Shown here piece by piece: positions 30,063 to 37,723 of a DNA stretch of 64,000 nucleotides. Position 1 is the first letter of the stretch. Every line of letters begins with the position of its first letter. Source of the stretch: Pseudomonadota bacterium (GTDB lineage: Bacteria; Pseudomonadota; Gammaproteobacteria; Burkholderiales; Burkholderiaceae_C). Location of the stretch: NCBI GenBank assembly GCA_021816585.1, contig JAKAXL010000001.1, positions 124,001 through 188,000 on the forward strand, in the 5' to 3' direction. Both the position numbers and the translations under genes were made by a program. Under the pieces are notes generated by a model that saw only the letters and a program-made list of their open reading frames with translations, was not told the DNA's origin and did no database searches.

Positions 30063-30120
30063 GCGTCCGCCGGAGCGTCCGCCGGAGCGTCCGCCCGAGC
30101 GTCCGCCCGAGCGTCCAGCC
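30061..30120 (+). repeat. 12-bp tandem repeat between the two ferritin-like genes
   Basis: Five units of GAGCGTCCGCCS (30061-30120), the first overlapping the TGA of the upstream gene, with a degenerate sixth unit after it. The units are nearly identical (last one GAGCGTCCAGCC). In an alternative frame they read P-P-E-R repeats. The repeat separates the two genes by 124 bases; copy-number change would alter the spacing but not the proteins. Confidence 0.9.
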
Positions 30121-30186
30121 GAACGCCTGCCGCACGCCGCCTTGCCTGAACCCGCCTCAACCCGATCCATCGAAGGAGACAGCGTC

Positions 30187-30945
30187 ATGAAAGCTCAGGA
30201 ATCCCGCATGGGAAGCAACCGTACCGGCGTGCAGATGTCGCCGCTGGATGCCAAGCGCATGAACGAACAGCGCGTCGACCTCGCACCGCCGGTGCTGCAG
30301 TCCCCGTCGGCCGCGGCGATGGCCGACATGCGCGCGCGTTACATCGCCGATGCGCCCCGCATCGGCTCGGTGCCGCCGCCGGGCAACGTCAAGGGCGTCG
30401 TGCAGACCGGCATGGCGATGCTCACCGGCAACCGCCCGCAACTGCTGCTCGACAAGCTGGGGGAGCGCCTGGCTTTCGAGCGCAGTTCCACGCGCCTGTA
30501 CGACGCGCTGATCACCAAGGTGCGCGCCACCCGGAGCGACGGCGAGGACACGCTGCTGCCGCTGGACCTGCTGCTGCAGCACCGCGACGAGGAGGCCGAG
30601 CATTTCGCGCTGCTCGCGCAGGCCATCGAGCAACTCGGCGGTGACTGCACCGCGCAGACGCCCTGCGCGGATCTGGCCGGGCTGGAGAGTGCCGGACTGC
30701 TGCAGGCCGTCGTGGACCCGCGCACCACGGTCGTGCAGTCCCTGCACGCGCTGCTGATTGCCGAAATGGCCGACTGCAGCGGCTGGGACATGCTGATCGC
30801 GCTGACCCAGGCGCAAGGGCACGACTCGATGGCGCATGACTTCGTGCGTGCCGCAAGCGAGGAGCGTGCGCATCTGCAGCAGGTCAAGGTCTGGTTCGAG
30901 AGCCATACCCTCGGCGCACCGCTTTCCGGCGCCGGCTACGCTTGA
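30187..30945 (+). CDS. Ferritin-like domain protein, 252 aa
   Basis: A protein with the E / ExxH / E / ExxH pattern expected of a ferritin-like di-iron site: AFERSSTRLYDAL, HRDEEAEHFALL, LIAEMADCSGWDML and ASEERAHLQQVKVW, spaced as a four-helix bundle from about residue 98 to 245. The first 95 residues are a flexible Pro/Ala-rich leader. No signal peptide. GAAGGAGAC upstream of ATG 30187 is a good ribosome site. Iron or peroxide handling is inferred from the fold, and stress expression from the sigma-E-type promoter two genes upstream. Confidence 0.8.
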   Translation: MKAQESRMGSNRTGVQMSPLDAKRMNEQRVDLAPPVLQSPSAAAMADMRARYIADAPRIGSVPPPGNVKGVVQTGMAMLTGNRPQLLLDKLGERLAFERSSTRLYDALITKVRATRSDGEDTLLPLDLLLQHRDEEAEHFALLAQAIEQLGGDCTAQTPCADLAGLESAGLLQAVVDPRTTVVQSLHALLIAEMADCSGWDMLIALTQAQGHDSMAHDFVRAASEERAHLQQVKVWFESHTLGAPLSGAGYA

Positions 30946-30950
30946 AGCAT

Positions 30951-30983
30951 GGAGGGGAGTCGGCCTCCGCTCGCTGCGTTCGC
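30951..30983. repeat. GC-rich palindromic repeat after the second ferritin-like gene
   Basis: GGAGG (30951-30955) pairs with CCTCC (30964-30968), followed by GCTCGCTGCGTTCGC (30969-30983). That core is the inverse-complement type of the G-C-G-A-A-C-G...G-A-G-C element at 19741 and of the segment before ubiT, so it is probably another member of one dispersed family. Confidence 0.5.
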
Positions 30984-31082
30984 GGTCTCGCGCAGTCGAC
31001 TTGACCCCGCGCAAGGCTGCTGCCGGCCATGCGCGCGAGCATGCACGCGTCGCGGGGGCGCTCGCGGTGCGAGGAGGTGGGC

Positions 31083-32360
31083 ATGGTGCAGGTGTCGCGG
31101 GCGGCGGCGAGGGTGGCCGCGCTGGTGGTTGCGCTGGTGGTTGCGATGGTGGTCGCGTTCATGTTCTCGAGCATGGGCTGCGCCCGCGCCCAGGTCGTCG
31201 CGTCGGGGGTGCCCGAGCTGGGTGGCGAGCAGTTGCAGCGCCTGCTGGCGCCGGTTGCGTTGTTCGACGACCGGCTGCTGCTCGACACCCTCGACGCGAG
31301 CCGCGAGCCGCTGCAGGTGCTGCAGGCCCGCACCGCGGTGGTCTCGGGCGGATTCGACCAGCAGTCGGCGGCGCAGTGGGCGCCGAGCGTGCTGGCGCTG
31401 ACGCGCACCCCGCGCGTGCTCGACATGCTGGCCGACCACCCCGCGTGGGCCGAGCGCCTCGGCCAGGCATTCGCCGCCCAGGGGCCCGCGGTGATGCAGG
31501 CCGTGCAGGCCCTACGCCGACGGGCCGTCGAGTCCGGCGCGCTGGTCGGGACCGCGCAGCGCCAGCTCGAGGTGCAGGAGGGATTCATCACGATCCGCGC
31601 CGACTCGTCCAGCGAGGTGCCGCTGTACGACCCCTGGTGCGTGTACGGCGCATGGCCCGCGGCCCCGCTGCAGGCCTTCGACTACTCACCGCCGCCGCCG
31701 TCGTGCTCGCCGGCGCAGCAGCGCGACATCGTGCTGGTGGGCTCGGCGCCGCTGCCCGCGCCCTGGGTCTGGGGTTTCCTCGACTGGCGCGCGCACTGCG
31801 TACGGGTCGACGCAGGCGCATGGGGGCGCCTGCAGCAACGGCACGGACTGCTGCCGTGGTGGCGCAGGGGGCCGCCTCGGGCGGACGCGGCGCGTCCCGG
31901 CGTCCCGGCCCCCACGCCGGCGTTGCCGCTGGTCGTGTCGCCGCCGTTGCCGTCACCGCCGCAGCCGTTGCCCGTGCCGCTGCCGTCGCCGCAGTTCGTG
32001 CCGCATGCGTGGCCGCCGGCACCCGGGGCCGTGCCGCCGCCGCGCTCGCAGCCCGGATCCGGCTATCCGCCGGCCTATCCGTCGCCGCCGAGGCCGCCGG
32101 CGGCGGGCGAGGGCTCGGGTTTCGGCTATCCGCCTGCATACCCCTGGTGGAATCCCCCCGCTGCGGCGCCCGGCGCCGCGCCGCCCGGCGCCGCGCCGCC
32201 CGGACCCGTCGCGCCTCGCGCACCGCAGGCCCCGCGCGCCCCGCAGACTCCGGTCGCACCGGGCGCGCCGCGGTTGCCGCAGCCCGGCGATGCCGCGCAG
32301 CCGCGACACCGTGGGCCGGAACTGCGCATGCCGGCCCCGGCGACGCCACCGGCGCCGTGA
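31083..32360 (+). CDS. DUF3300 family exported protein with proline-rich tail
   Basis: A 425-residue protein with an N-terminal hydrophobic segment (AALVVALVVAMVVAFMF) serving as signal peptide or anchor. A DUF3300 domain at about 45-170 carries LLAPVALFDDRLLLDTLDAS and QWAPSVLALTRTPRVLDML. The rest is low-complexity Pro/Ala, including three 15-base repeats near 32163-32207. DUF3300 proteins are cell-envelope proteins of unknown role. ATG 31083 has GAGGAGG upstream. It may be transcribed with the CBS/ferritin-like genes, 137 bases upstream, although a palindromic repeat lies between. Confidence 0.82.
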   Translation: MVQVSRAAARVAALVVALVVAMVVAFMFSSMGCARAQVVASGVPELGGEQLQRLLAPVALFDDRLLLDTLDASREPLQVLQARTAVVSGGFDQQSAAQWAPSVLALTRTPRVLDMLADHPAWAERLGQAFAAQGPAVMQAVQALRRRAVESGALVGTAQRQLEVQEGFITIRADSSSEVPLYDPWCVYGAWPAAPLQAFDYSPPPPSCSPAQQRDIVLVGSAPLPAPWVWGFLDWRAHCVRVDAGAWGRLQQRHGLLPWWRRGPPRADAARPGVPAPTPALPLVVSPPLPSPPQPLPVPLPSPQFVPHAWPPAPGAVPPPRSQPGSGYPPAYPSPPRPPAAGEGSGFGYPPAYPWWNPPAAAPGAAPPGAAPPGPVAPRAPQAPRAPQTPVAPGAPRLPQPGDAAQPRHRGPELRMPAPATPPAP

Positions 32361-32403
32361 AACGGCGCGACACCGCCGCGCGGCGGGCGTACGGCGCGCC
32401 GAC

Positions 32404-33294
32404 TCAGCCCAGCGGCTTCAACCCGGCATCCTCGCTGACCCCGAGTGCCGCCGCGGTCCAGTCGAGTTCCCCGCGGTCGCGAGCGAGCGCCGACAGCAGG
32501 CGTCCCTGCAGCAACTGGGTCAGCGGCATGGGCACCGCGACCTTGCGAGCCGCGGCCAGCACGAGGTCCATGTCCTTCAGCCCCAGCGCCAGCTTGAACC
32601 GGGCCGGCTGGTAGGCGTGCGCGGCGATCTGGCGCCCGTAATTGACGAACAGCGGTGCCGGGAAGATCGACTGCGTGAGCACCTCGACGGTACGATCGCG
32701 CGCCACGCCGTAGCGCTCGCCGAGGGTCATCGCCTCCGCCATCGCCTCGATCGCGCCGAGGATCATGAAGTTGCCCGACAGTTTCACCACATTGGCCGCG
32801 ACGGGATCGTCGCCGAGGTCGAACACGCGCTGGCCCATCGCCTCCAGCAGCGGCTGGACCCGCTGGCGTGCGGACTGCGGCCCCGCGCACAGCACGAACA
32901 GCATGCGCGCCGCCGCCGCGTCCGGGCGGCCGAACACCGGCGCCGCGACGTAGTCGGTGCCGCGCGCGGCATGCGCCGCGGCGAGTTCCTGCGCGGTCTG
33001 CGGCGCGATCGTGCTCATCGACAGATGGATCGCTCCACGGCCCAGGCGTTCGCCGATGCCGTGTTCGCCGTGCACCACCTGGCGCAGCGCGGCGTCGTCC
33101 GACACCATCGTGATCACGATGCCCGCCGGGTCCGCGGCGTCGGCGGGGTGCTGCACCCGCGTGGCTCCCAGCGCGACCAGTTCGTCGGCCTTGGCGGCCG
33201 AACGGTTCCACACCCGCAGCTTGAATCCCGCCTTCAGCAGATTGGCGGCCATCGCCTGGCCCATGCTGCCCAAGCCGATGAATCCGATGTCCAT
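32404..33294 (-). CDS. NAD(P)-dependent 3-hydroxyisobutyrate dehydrogenase-family oxidoreductase
   Basis: A 296-residue beta-hydroxyacid dehydrogenase. The Rossmann motif GFIGLGSMGQAMAANLLKAG is at the N-terminus, the substrate segment is HLSMSTIAP, and the catalytic lysine is in NVVKLSGNFM near residue 174. The substrate (hydroxyisobutyrate, tartronate semialdehyde or glyoxylate/succinate semialdehyde) cannot be fixed from sequence. GGGAGAA upstream supports ATG 33294. It is followed on the same strand by nothing and preceded by the Old Yellow Enzyme gene, 92 bases away. Confidence 0.9.
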   Translation of the reverse strand: MDIGFIGLGSMGQAMAANLLKAGFKLRVWNRSAAKADELVALGATRVQHPADAADPAGIVITMVSDDAALRQVVHGEHGIGERLGRGAIHLSMSTIAPQTAQELAAAHAARGTDYVAAPVFGRPDAAAARMLFVLCAGPQSARQRVQPLLEAMGQRVFDLGDDPVAANVVKLSGNFMILGAIEAMAEAMTLGERYGVARDRTVEVLTQSIFPAPLFVNYGRQIAAHAYQPARFKLALGLKDMDLVLAAARKVAVPMPLTQLLQGRLLSALARDRGELDWTAAALGVSEDAGLKPLG

Positions 33295-33386
33295 GTTTCG
33301 TTCTCCCGTCGGGTTGCAAGAATGGCCGGGCGCGCGTCGCGCGCTTGCGCGGCGCGCGCCCGGATGACGTCGGCGCGGCGGCCGCG

Positions 33387-34529
33387 TCAGGCCTGCTCGG
33401 TCTGTTGCTCCAGGCTCGGGTAGTCGGTGTAGCCCACCGGTCCCGGGGTGTAGAAGCTCTTCGGGTCGGGCGTGTTCAGCGGTGCGTTGCGGCGCAGGCG
33501 CTGCACCAGGTCCGGGTTGGCGATGAAGGCGCGACCGAAGGCCACGGCGTCGGCGCGCCCGGACTCCACCGCGTCGATGGCCAGCGCGCGGTCATAGCCG
33601 TTGTTGGCGATGTAGGCCCCGCGGAAGGACTTGCGCGCCTTCGCGTAGTCGAAGCCCGGCACGTCGCGCGAGCCGCCGGTGGCCCCTTCGATGAAGTGCA
33701 CGAAGGCGATGGAGCGACGGTCGAGTTGCTCGACCAGATGGTCGAAGGTGTGCTGCGGGTTGCTGTCGGCGAGGTCGTTGAACGGAGTCAGCGGGGACAG
33801 GCGGATGCCCACATGTCCGGCGCCGATCTCGGCGACCACGGCGTCGACGATTTCCAGCGCGAAGCGGCAGCGCGCGGCCACCGAGCCGCCGTAGGTGTCG
33901 TCGCGCCGGTTCGCGCCGTCGCGCAGGAACTGGTCGATCAGGTAGCCGTTGGCGCCGTGGATTTCCACGCCATCGAAGCCCGCGCGCATCGCGTTGGACG
34001 CCGCGCGGCGGAACTGCCCGACGACCTCGGCGATCCGCTCCACGCTCATCGCCTGCGGCACCGGGATCTCGACCTTGCCGTTGCGGGTGTAGGCGACGAC
34101 GCCGCGCGGCGCGATCGCCGACGGGCCGATGGGCTGGGCACCGCCGGTCAGGTCGGGGTGGGTGATGCGCCCGACGTGCCAGATCTGCGCCAGCATCTTC
34201 GAGCCGGCCGAGTGCACCGCCGCGGTGATGCGCTTCCAGCCCTCGACCTGCGCATCCGAATAGATGCCCGGAGTGGCCATGTAGCCCTTGCCGACCGGCG
34301 AGACCTGCGTGCCTTCGCTGATGATCAGCCCGGCGCCGCTGCGCTGGCGGTAGTACTCGACGTTCATGTCGCTGCCCGGCACGTCGCCGGCGGGCTCGTC
34401 GGCGCGGCTGCGGGTCAGCGGTGCCATCACGACGCGGTTGGCGATGTCGATGGAGCCGATGCGGGTGGGCTGGAACAGCTTGGGTTCCGTGCTGTGCGGG
34501 GCGGTGCCCTGGGGCAGCGGGGAATTCAT
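33387..34529 (-). CDS. Old Yellow Enzyme-family alkene reductase
   Basis: A 380-residue FMN-dependent ene-reductase of the NemA/xenobiotic-reductase group. The N-terminal strand NRVVMAPLTRSRA, the flavin and substrate residues in IWHVGRITHP, and the signature IHGANGYLIDQFLRDGAN followed by DDTYGGS are all present. It reduces activated C=C bonds or nitro compounds with NAD(P)H in the cytosol. AAAGGA lies about ten bases before ATG 34529. It forms a minus-strand group with the methyltransferase upstream and the dehydrogenase downstream; electrophile detoxification is a reasonable inference. Confidence 0.95.
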   Translation of the reverse strand: MNSPLPQGTAPHSTEPKLFQPTRIGSIDIANRVVMAPLTRSRADEPAGDVPGSDMNVEYYRQRSGAGLIISEGTQVSPVGKGYMATPGIYSDAQVEGWKRITAAVHSAGSKMLAQIWHVGRITHPDLTGGAQPIGPSAIAPRGVVAYTRNGKVEIPVPQAMSVERIAEVVGQFRRAASNAMRAGFDGVEIHGANGYLIDQFLRDGANRRDDTYGGSVAARCRFALEIVDAVVAEIGAGHVGIRLSPLTPFNDLADSNPQHTFDHLVEQLDRRSIAFVHFIEGATGGSRDVPGFDYAKARKSFRGAYIANNGYDRALAIDAVESGRADAVAFGRAFIANPDLVQRLRRNAPLNTPDPKSFYTPGPVGYTDYPSLEQQTEQA

Positions 34530-34668
34530 GCGCAAGTCCTTTCGTTCTGGTGGGCTCGGAAGTTGCGCCGGCGACGCGCGGCGGGGCGCGCGTCGCCGGG
34601 ATCGGGATAACCCTAAGATTATTGCGGCTTCCGGGACTTCCTGCAGGCCGCGCATCGGCACGGGCGGC

Positions 34669-35439
34669 TCAGCCCGCGCAGCGCGCCCACCACAGCACGG
34701 TGCTCGGCGTGAAGCTGCCGTCGGGCTCGATGGCCAGCCCGGCGCTCACCTCGGCGGGCGCTCCCTGCTGCAGCAGCCGGATCGCGCGCACCATCGGCTC
34801 CGGGGTCTGCATGCGCTGCACCCAGGTGTCGAACTGCAGGCGCGTCGGCCAGCGCTGTTCGTGCTCGACCTGCGCGCCGATCGCGCGCAGCAGCGCCAGC
34901 CACTCCTCGCGCGAGCGGTTGCGCACATGGGAAGGGTCGCGCAGCAGCTCCATGGCCTGCAGGTGGGTGTCGACCAGCGTGTCCGAGGGCGCCTCGAGGT
35001 CGATGAACAGCAGGCGCCCGCCGCTGCGCAGCACCCGCCTCGCCTCGGCCATGGCGCGCGGCAGATCGCGCCAGTGGTGGGCGCTGTAACGCGTGGCCAC
35101 GAGGTCGAAGCTGGAGTCGGCGAACGGCAGCTGGTGCACGTCGCCGACCTGGCAGTCGAGGTTGCCGAGCCCGCGTTGCGCGGCGCTGTCGCGTACCACG
35201 TCGAGCATGGCCGGCGAGGCATCGAAGGCGACGACCTGGCCGACCTGCGGCGCGAGCACGTAGGCCAGGTGTCCGGCGCCGCAACCCAGGTCCAGCGCAC
35301 GCTCGATGCGCTGGACCGGCGCGGCGAGCAGTTCACGCGCCGCCTGCAGGTCGGCTCCGGCCGCATGCACCGCGCTGCTCAGGTAGGCCTGGGCGCGGGG
35401 GTCGAAGCTGGACTGGACGGCATCGAGGTGTTGTTTCAT
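34669..35439 (-). CDS. Class I SAM-dependent methyltransferase
   Basis: A 256-residue UbiE/Methyltransf_11-like protein. SAM motif I is ALDLGCGAGHLAYVLAP (near residue 48), followed by VVAFDASPAMLD, GDVHQLPFADSSFDLV and the post-motif LRSGGRLLFIDLEAP. Substrate unknown. ATG 35439 has GGAG eight bases upstream. It is divergent from an MmyB-type regulator with overlapping promoters, so it is likely that regulator's target, as such regulators often control adjacent reductase and methyltransferase genes. Confidence 0.92.
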   Translation of the reverse strand: MKQHLDAVQSSFDPRAQAYLSSAVHAAGADLQAARELLAAPVQRIERALDLGCGAGHLAYVLAPQVGQVVAFDASPAMLDVVRDSAAQRGLGNLDCQVGDVHQLPFADSSFDLVATRYSAHHWRDLPRAMAEARRVLRSGGRLLFIDLEAPSDTLVDTHLQAMELLRDPSHVRNRSREEWLALLRAIGAQVEHEQRWPTRLQFDTWVQRMQTPEPMVRAIRLLQQGAPAEVSAGLAIEPDGSFTPSTVLWWARCAG

Positions 35440-35494
35440 GGCGAGCTCCGTGGACGGGGGGCGCGATGGCGATGGGCCGCTGCGCCTGAGACGT

Positions 35495-35548
35495 ACCATA
35501 GGCGGGCCTTTGTCATGGAACAAGACTGTTGCTTATCCTGGTACAAGA
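35495..35548. promoter_or_regulatory. Overlapping divergent promoters and direct-repeat operator
   Basis: Plus strand: TTGTCA (35510-35515), 17 bases, TTATCC (35533-35538). Minus strand: TTGTTC (35523-35518), 17 bases, TATGGT (35500-35495). The two -35 regions overlap. TGGAACAAGA (35516-35525) recurs as TGGTACAAGA (35539-35548), 23 bases apart, the first copy over both -35 regions and the second near the plus-strand start point. This fits an autoregulated operator for the adjacent regulator. Confidence 0.65.
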
Positions 35549-35565
35549 ACTAACGGAGTCGCTCC

Positions 35566-36390
35566 TTGGAAGCCCCGCCCTCCCTTCCCGACGCGGCCGC
35601 CGGCGAGCCGGCGCAGCAGCTGGGCGCCTTCCTGCGCGCCGCGCGCGAGCGCCTGCAGCCGCAGGCGCTCGGGCTGCCCGCCGGCCGGCGCCGGCGTACC
35701 CAAGGCCTGCGGCGCGAGGAGGTCGCGGCGCTGTGTTCGATCAGCCCGACCTGGTACACGTGGATCGAGCAGGGCCGCACGCAGGCGGTGTCGGTGGCGA
35801 CGCTGGATGCGCTGGCGCAGGGATTGCGGCTGAGCGCCGCGGAGCGTGCCTACCTGTTCGAGCTGGCGCGCCGTGCCGATCCGCGTGCGCTGCCGGCGCC
35901 GGGCGACGCGCACGACGACCAGGCCTACGCGGGGCTGGTGCACGCGATGCGCCACCCGGCCTACGCGCTGGACCGCCGCTGGGACGTGCTGGCCTTCAAC
36001 GCCGCGGCGGCGCGCCTGTTCGCTCCCTGGCTGGGAGCGCCGCACCCACGCGAGCCGAACCTGCTTCGCTGGGTCTACCTCGACCCGGCGGCGCGCAACT
36101 GGATCGTCGACTGGCCTGCGCGGGCGCGCCGGCTGGCGGCGGAATTCCGCGCCGATACCGCGCAGCTGCGCGACGACGCCCGCCACCGCGAGTTCGTCCG
36201 CACGCTGTGCGCGCAAAGCCCCGATTTCGAGCAGGCCTGGTTGTCGCAGCTGGTGCTGGAGCGCGAAGGCGGACTGCGCGGCTTCGTGACCCCCGACGGA
36301 CCGGGCAGCTACCACCAGTTCACGCTGCGAGCGGCCGCGCACGCCGACGTGCGGCTGATCGTGCTGCGGCCGCTGAAGAGCGTGGATTGA
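35566..36390 (+). CDS. MmyB-type helix-turn-helix transcriptional regulator
   Basis: A 274-residue regulator. The N-terminal XRE helix-turn-helix is near residues 20-85 (RTQGLRREEVAALCSISPTWYTWIEQGR), the pattern of the MmyB family. The C-terminal ligand-binding PAS-like MmyB domain includes HPAYALDRRWDVLAFNAAA and NLLRWVYLDP. The start is TTG 35566, supported by GGAG eight bases upstream; no in-frame ATG fits. MmyB regulators bind fatty acid-type ligands in known structures and usually repress neighbouring genes. Likely target: the divergent methyltransferase/ene-reductase group. Confidence 0.92.
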   Translation: MEAPPSLPDAAAGEPAQQLGAFLRAARERLQPQALGLPAGRRRRTQGLRREEVAALCSISPTWYTWIEQGRTQAVSVATLDALAQGLRLSAAERAYLFELARRADPRALPAPGDAHDDQAYAGLVHAMRHPAYALDRRWDVLAFNAAAARLFAPWLGAPHPREPNLLRWVYLDPAARNWIVDWPARARRLAAEFRADTAQLRDDARHREFVRTLCAQSPDFEQAWLSQLVLEREGGLRGFVTPDGPGSYHQFTLRAAAHADVRLIVLRPLKSVD

Positions 36391-36417
36391 CGCGAAGGTC
36401 GGCGGCGCGCGCCGCAC

Positions 36418-36492
36418 TGGTCCCGCCGGCAGGAATCGAACCTGCATCTAACCCTTAGGAGGGGCTTGTTCTATCCATTGAACTACGGCGAG
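36418..36492 (-). tRNA. tRNA-Arg (anticodon CCT)
   Basis: The minus strand folds into a full cloverleaf: acceptor CTCGCCG/CGGCGGG with one G-T pair, D arm GTTC/GAAC, anticodon stem AGCCC/GGGTT with loop CTCCTAA (anticodon CCT), T arm GCAGG/CCTGC with loop TTCGATT, discriminator A and an encoded CCA (36418-36420). It reads AGG codons, rare in this GC-rich DNA. No integrase or attachment-site duplication was seen next to it. Confidence 0.93.
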
Positions 36493-36503
36493 GGCAGCCG
36501 AGC

Positions 36504-36509
36504 AGTGTA
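36504..36509 (-). promoter_or_regulatory. Putative -10 element of the tRNA-Arg gene
   Basis: On the minus strand TACACT lies 11 bases upstream of the mature tRNA 5' end. No good -35 is visible. Confidence 0.3.
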
Positions 36510-36579
36510 CACGCGCGTTTCAGCGCGGGAGCGCGGCTGACGGCCGCATGTCGGCCGCCTCCACCCTCGCGGAGGCGAC

Positions 36580-36593
36580 TTGACCGATGTCAG
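36580..36593 (+). promoter_or_regulatory. FNR-like box upstream of ubiU
   Basis: TTGACCGATGTCAG contains the perfect inverted repeat TGAC-CGAT-GTCA and matches the FNR consensus TTGAT-N4-ATCAA at TTGA and TCA. A TACATT (36634-36639) is a possible -10; the box centre would then lie about 60 bases before the start of transcription, a class I position. It is 107 bases before the ubiU ATG. Confidence 0.55.
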
Positions 36594-36700
36594 GCTTTGT
36601 CCGCGTGCGCGCCGGACCTGCGCGGCCGCGCACTACATTGCGCGTGCTGCGACGAGGGCGCCATTCCGGCCGCCTCGCGCAGCAGGGGATGGAGATCCTG

Positions 36701-37723
36701 ATGCAGCAGGCAGACAGTCGCCGCAAGCCCGAGCTGGTGTGTCCGGCCGGATCCCTGCGCGCGCTCCAGATCGCGGTCGATGCCGGCGCCGACGCCGTCT
36801 ACGTCGGCCTGCGCGACCGCACCAACGCACGCGCCTTCGCCGGCATGAACTTCGACCACGAGCAACTCGCGCAGGGCGTGCGCTACGCCCACGCGCGAGG
36901 CGCGAAGGTCCTGATGGCGCTGAACACCTTCGCCGCCGCCGATGACGCGCAGCCCTGGTTCGATGCCGTCGAGCGTGCGGCCGGGCTCGGCGCGGACGCG
37001 CTGATCGTCGCCGACACCGCGGTGCTCGACTACGCCCACACCCGGCATCCGCAACTGCGCCTGCATCTGTCCGTGCAGGCCTCGGCGACCTCCTACGAGG
37101 CCATCGAGTACTACCGGCTGCGCTACGGCATCCAGCGCGCGGTGCTGCCGCGGGTGCTCACGCTGTCGCAGGTGGCGCATGTGGCGCGCAACACCCGCGC
37201 CGAGGTCGAGGTGTTCGGCTTCGGCAGCCTGTGCGTGATGGTCGAGGGGCGCTGCGCGCTGTCGTCCTATGCCACCGGCTGTTCGCCCAACAACGCGGGC
37301 GTGTGCTCGCCGGCCGCCGCGGTGCGCTGGAGCGAGCATGGCGACGGCCGAGTCGACGCGCGGCTGGGCGGCGTGCTGATCGACAGCTACGCACCGGGCG
37401 AGGCACGCGCCTATCCGACGCTGTGCAAGGGGCGCTTCGTGGTCGACGGGCAGCGCGGCTACGCGCTGGAGGAGCCGACCAGCCTGAACACGCTGGAGCT
37501 GCTGCCGCAGTTGATCGAGCATGGCGTGGCCGCGGTGAAGATCGAAGGCCGCCAGCGCAGCGCGCAGTACGTGTCGGAGGTCACGCGGGTGTGGCGCGAG
37601 GCCATCGACTCGGCAGCCGGGGACGGCGACTACGCGGTGCGCGATGCGTGGAGCGCCTGCCTGGCGCGCTGGGCCGAGGGGCAGCAGCACACCCTCGGCG
37701 CCTATGACCGGCCGTGGCGATGA
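36701..37723 (+). CDS. ubiU: UbiU, O2-independent ubiquinone hydroxylation protein (U32 family)
   Basis: A 340-residue U32-peptidase-family protein. Cysteines C178, C185, C202 and C242 have nearly the spacing of the four 4Fe-4S ligands of E. coli UbiU (7, 17 and 40 apart); CVMVEGRC is the central motif. With UbiV and UbiT it replaces the O2-dependent hydroxylases so ubiquinone can be made without oxygen. ATG 36701 is preferred for GGAG six bases upstream; ATG 36689 is an in-frame alternative. An FNR-like box lies upstream. The stop overlaps the ubiV start (ATGA). Confidence 0.93.
   Translation: MQQADSRRKPELVCPAGSLRALQIAVDAGADAVYVGLRDRTNARAFAGMNFDHEQLAQGVRYAHARGAKVLMALNTFAAADDAQPWFDAVERAAGLGADALIVADTAVLDYAHTRHPQLRLHLSVQASATSYEAIEYYRLRYGIQRAVLPRVLTLSQVAHVARNTRAEVEVFGFGSLCVMVEGRCALSSYATGCSPNNAGVCSPAAAVRWSEHGDGRVDARLGGVLIDSYAPGEARAYPTLCKGRFVVDGQRGYALEEPTSLNTLELLPQLIEHGVAAVKIEGRQRSAQYVSEVTRVWREAIDSAAGDGDYAVRDAWSACLARWAEGQQHTLGAYDRPWR

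Noticed and set aside
36418-36492. tRNA-Arg considered as an integration site of a genomic island
   Set aside because: No integrase, no duplicated tRNA end and no shift in gene type downstream; flanks look like core genes.
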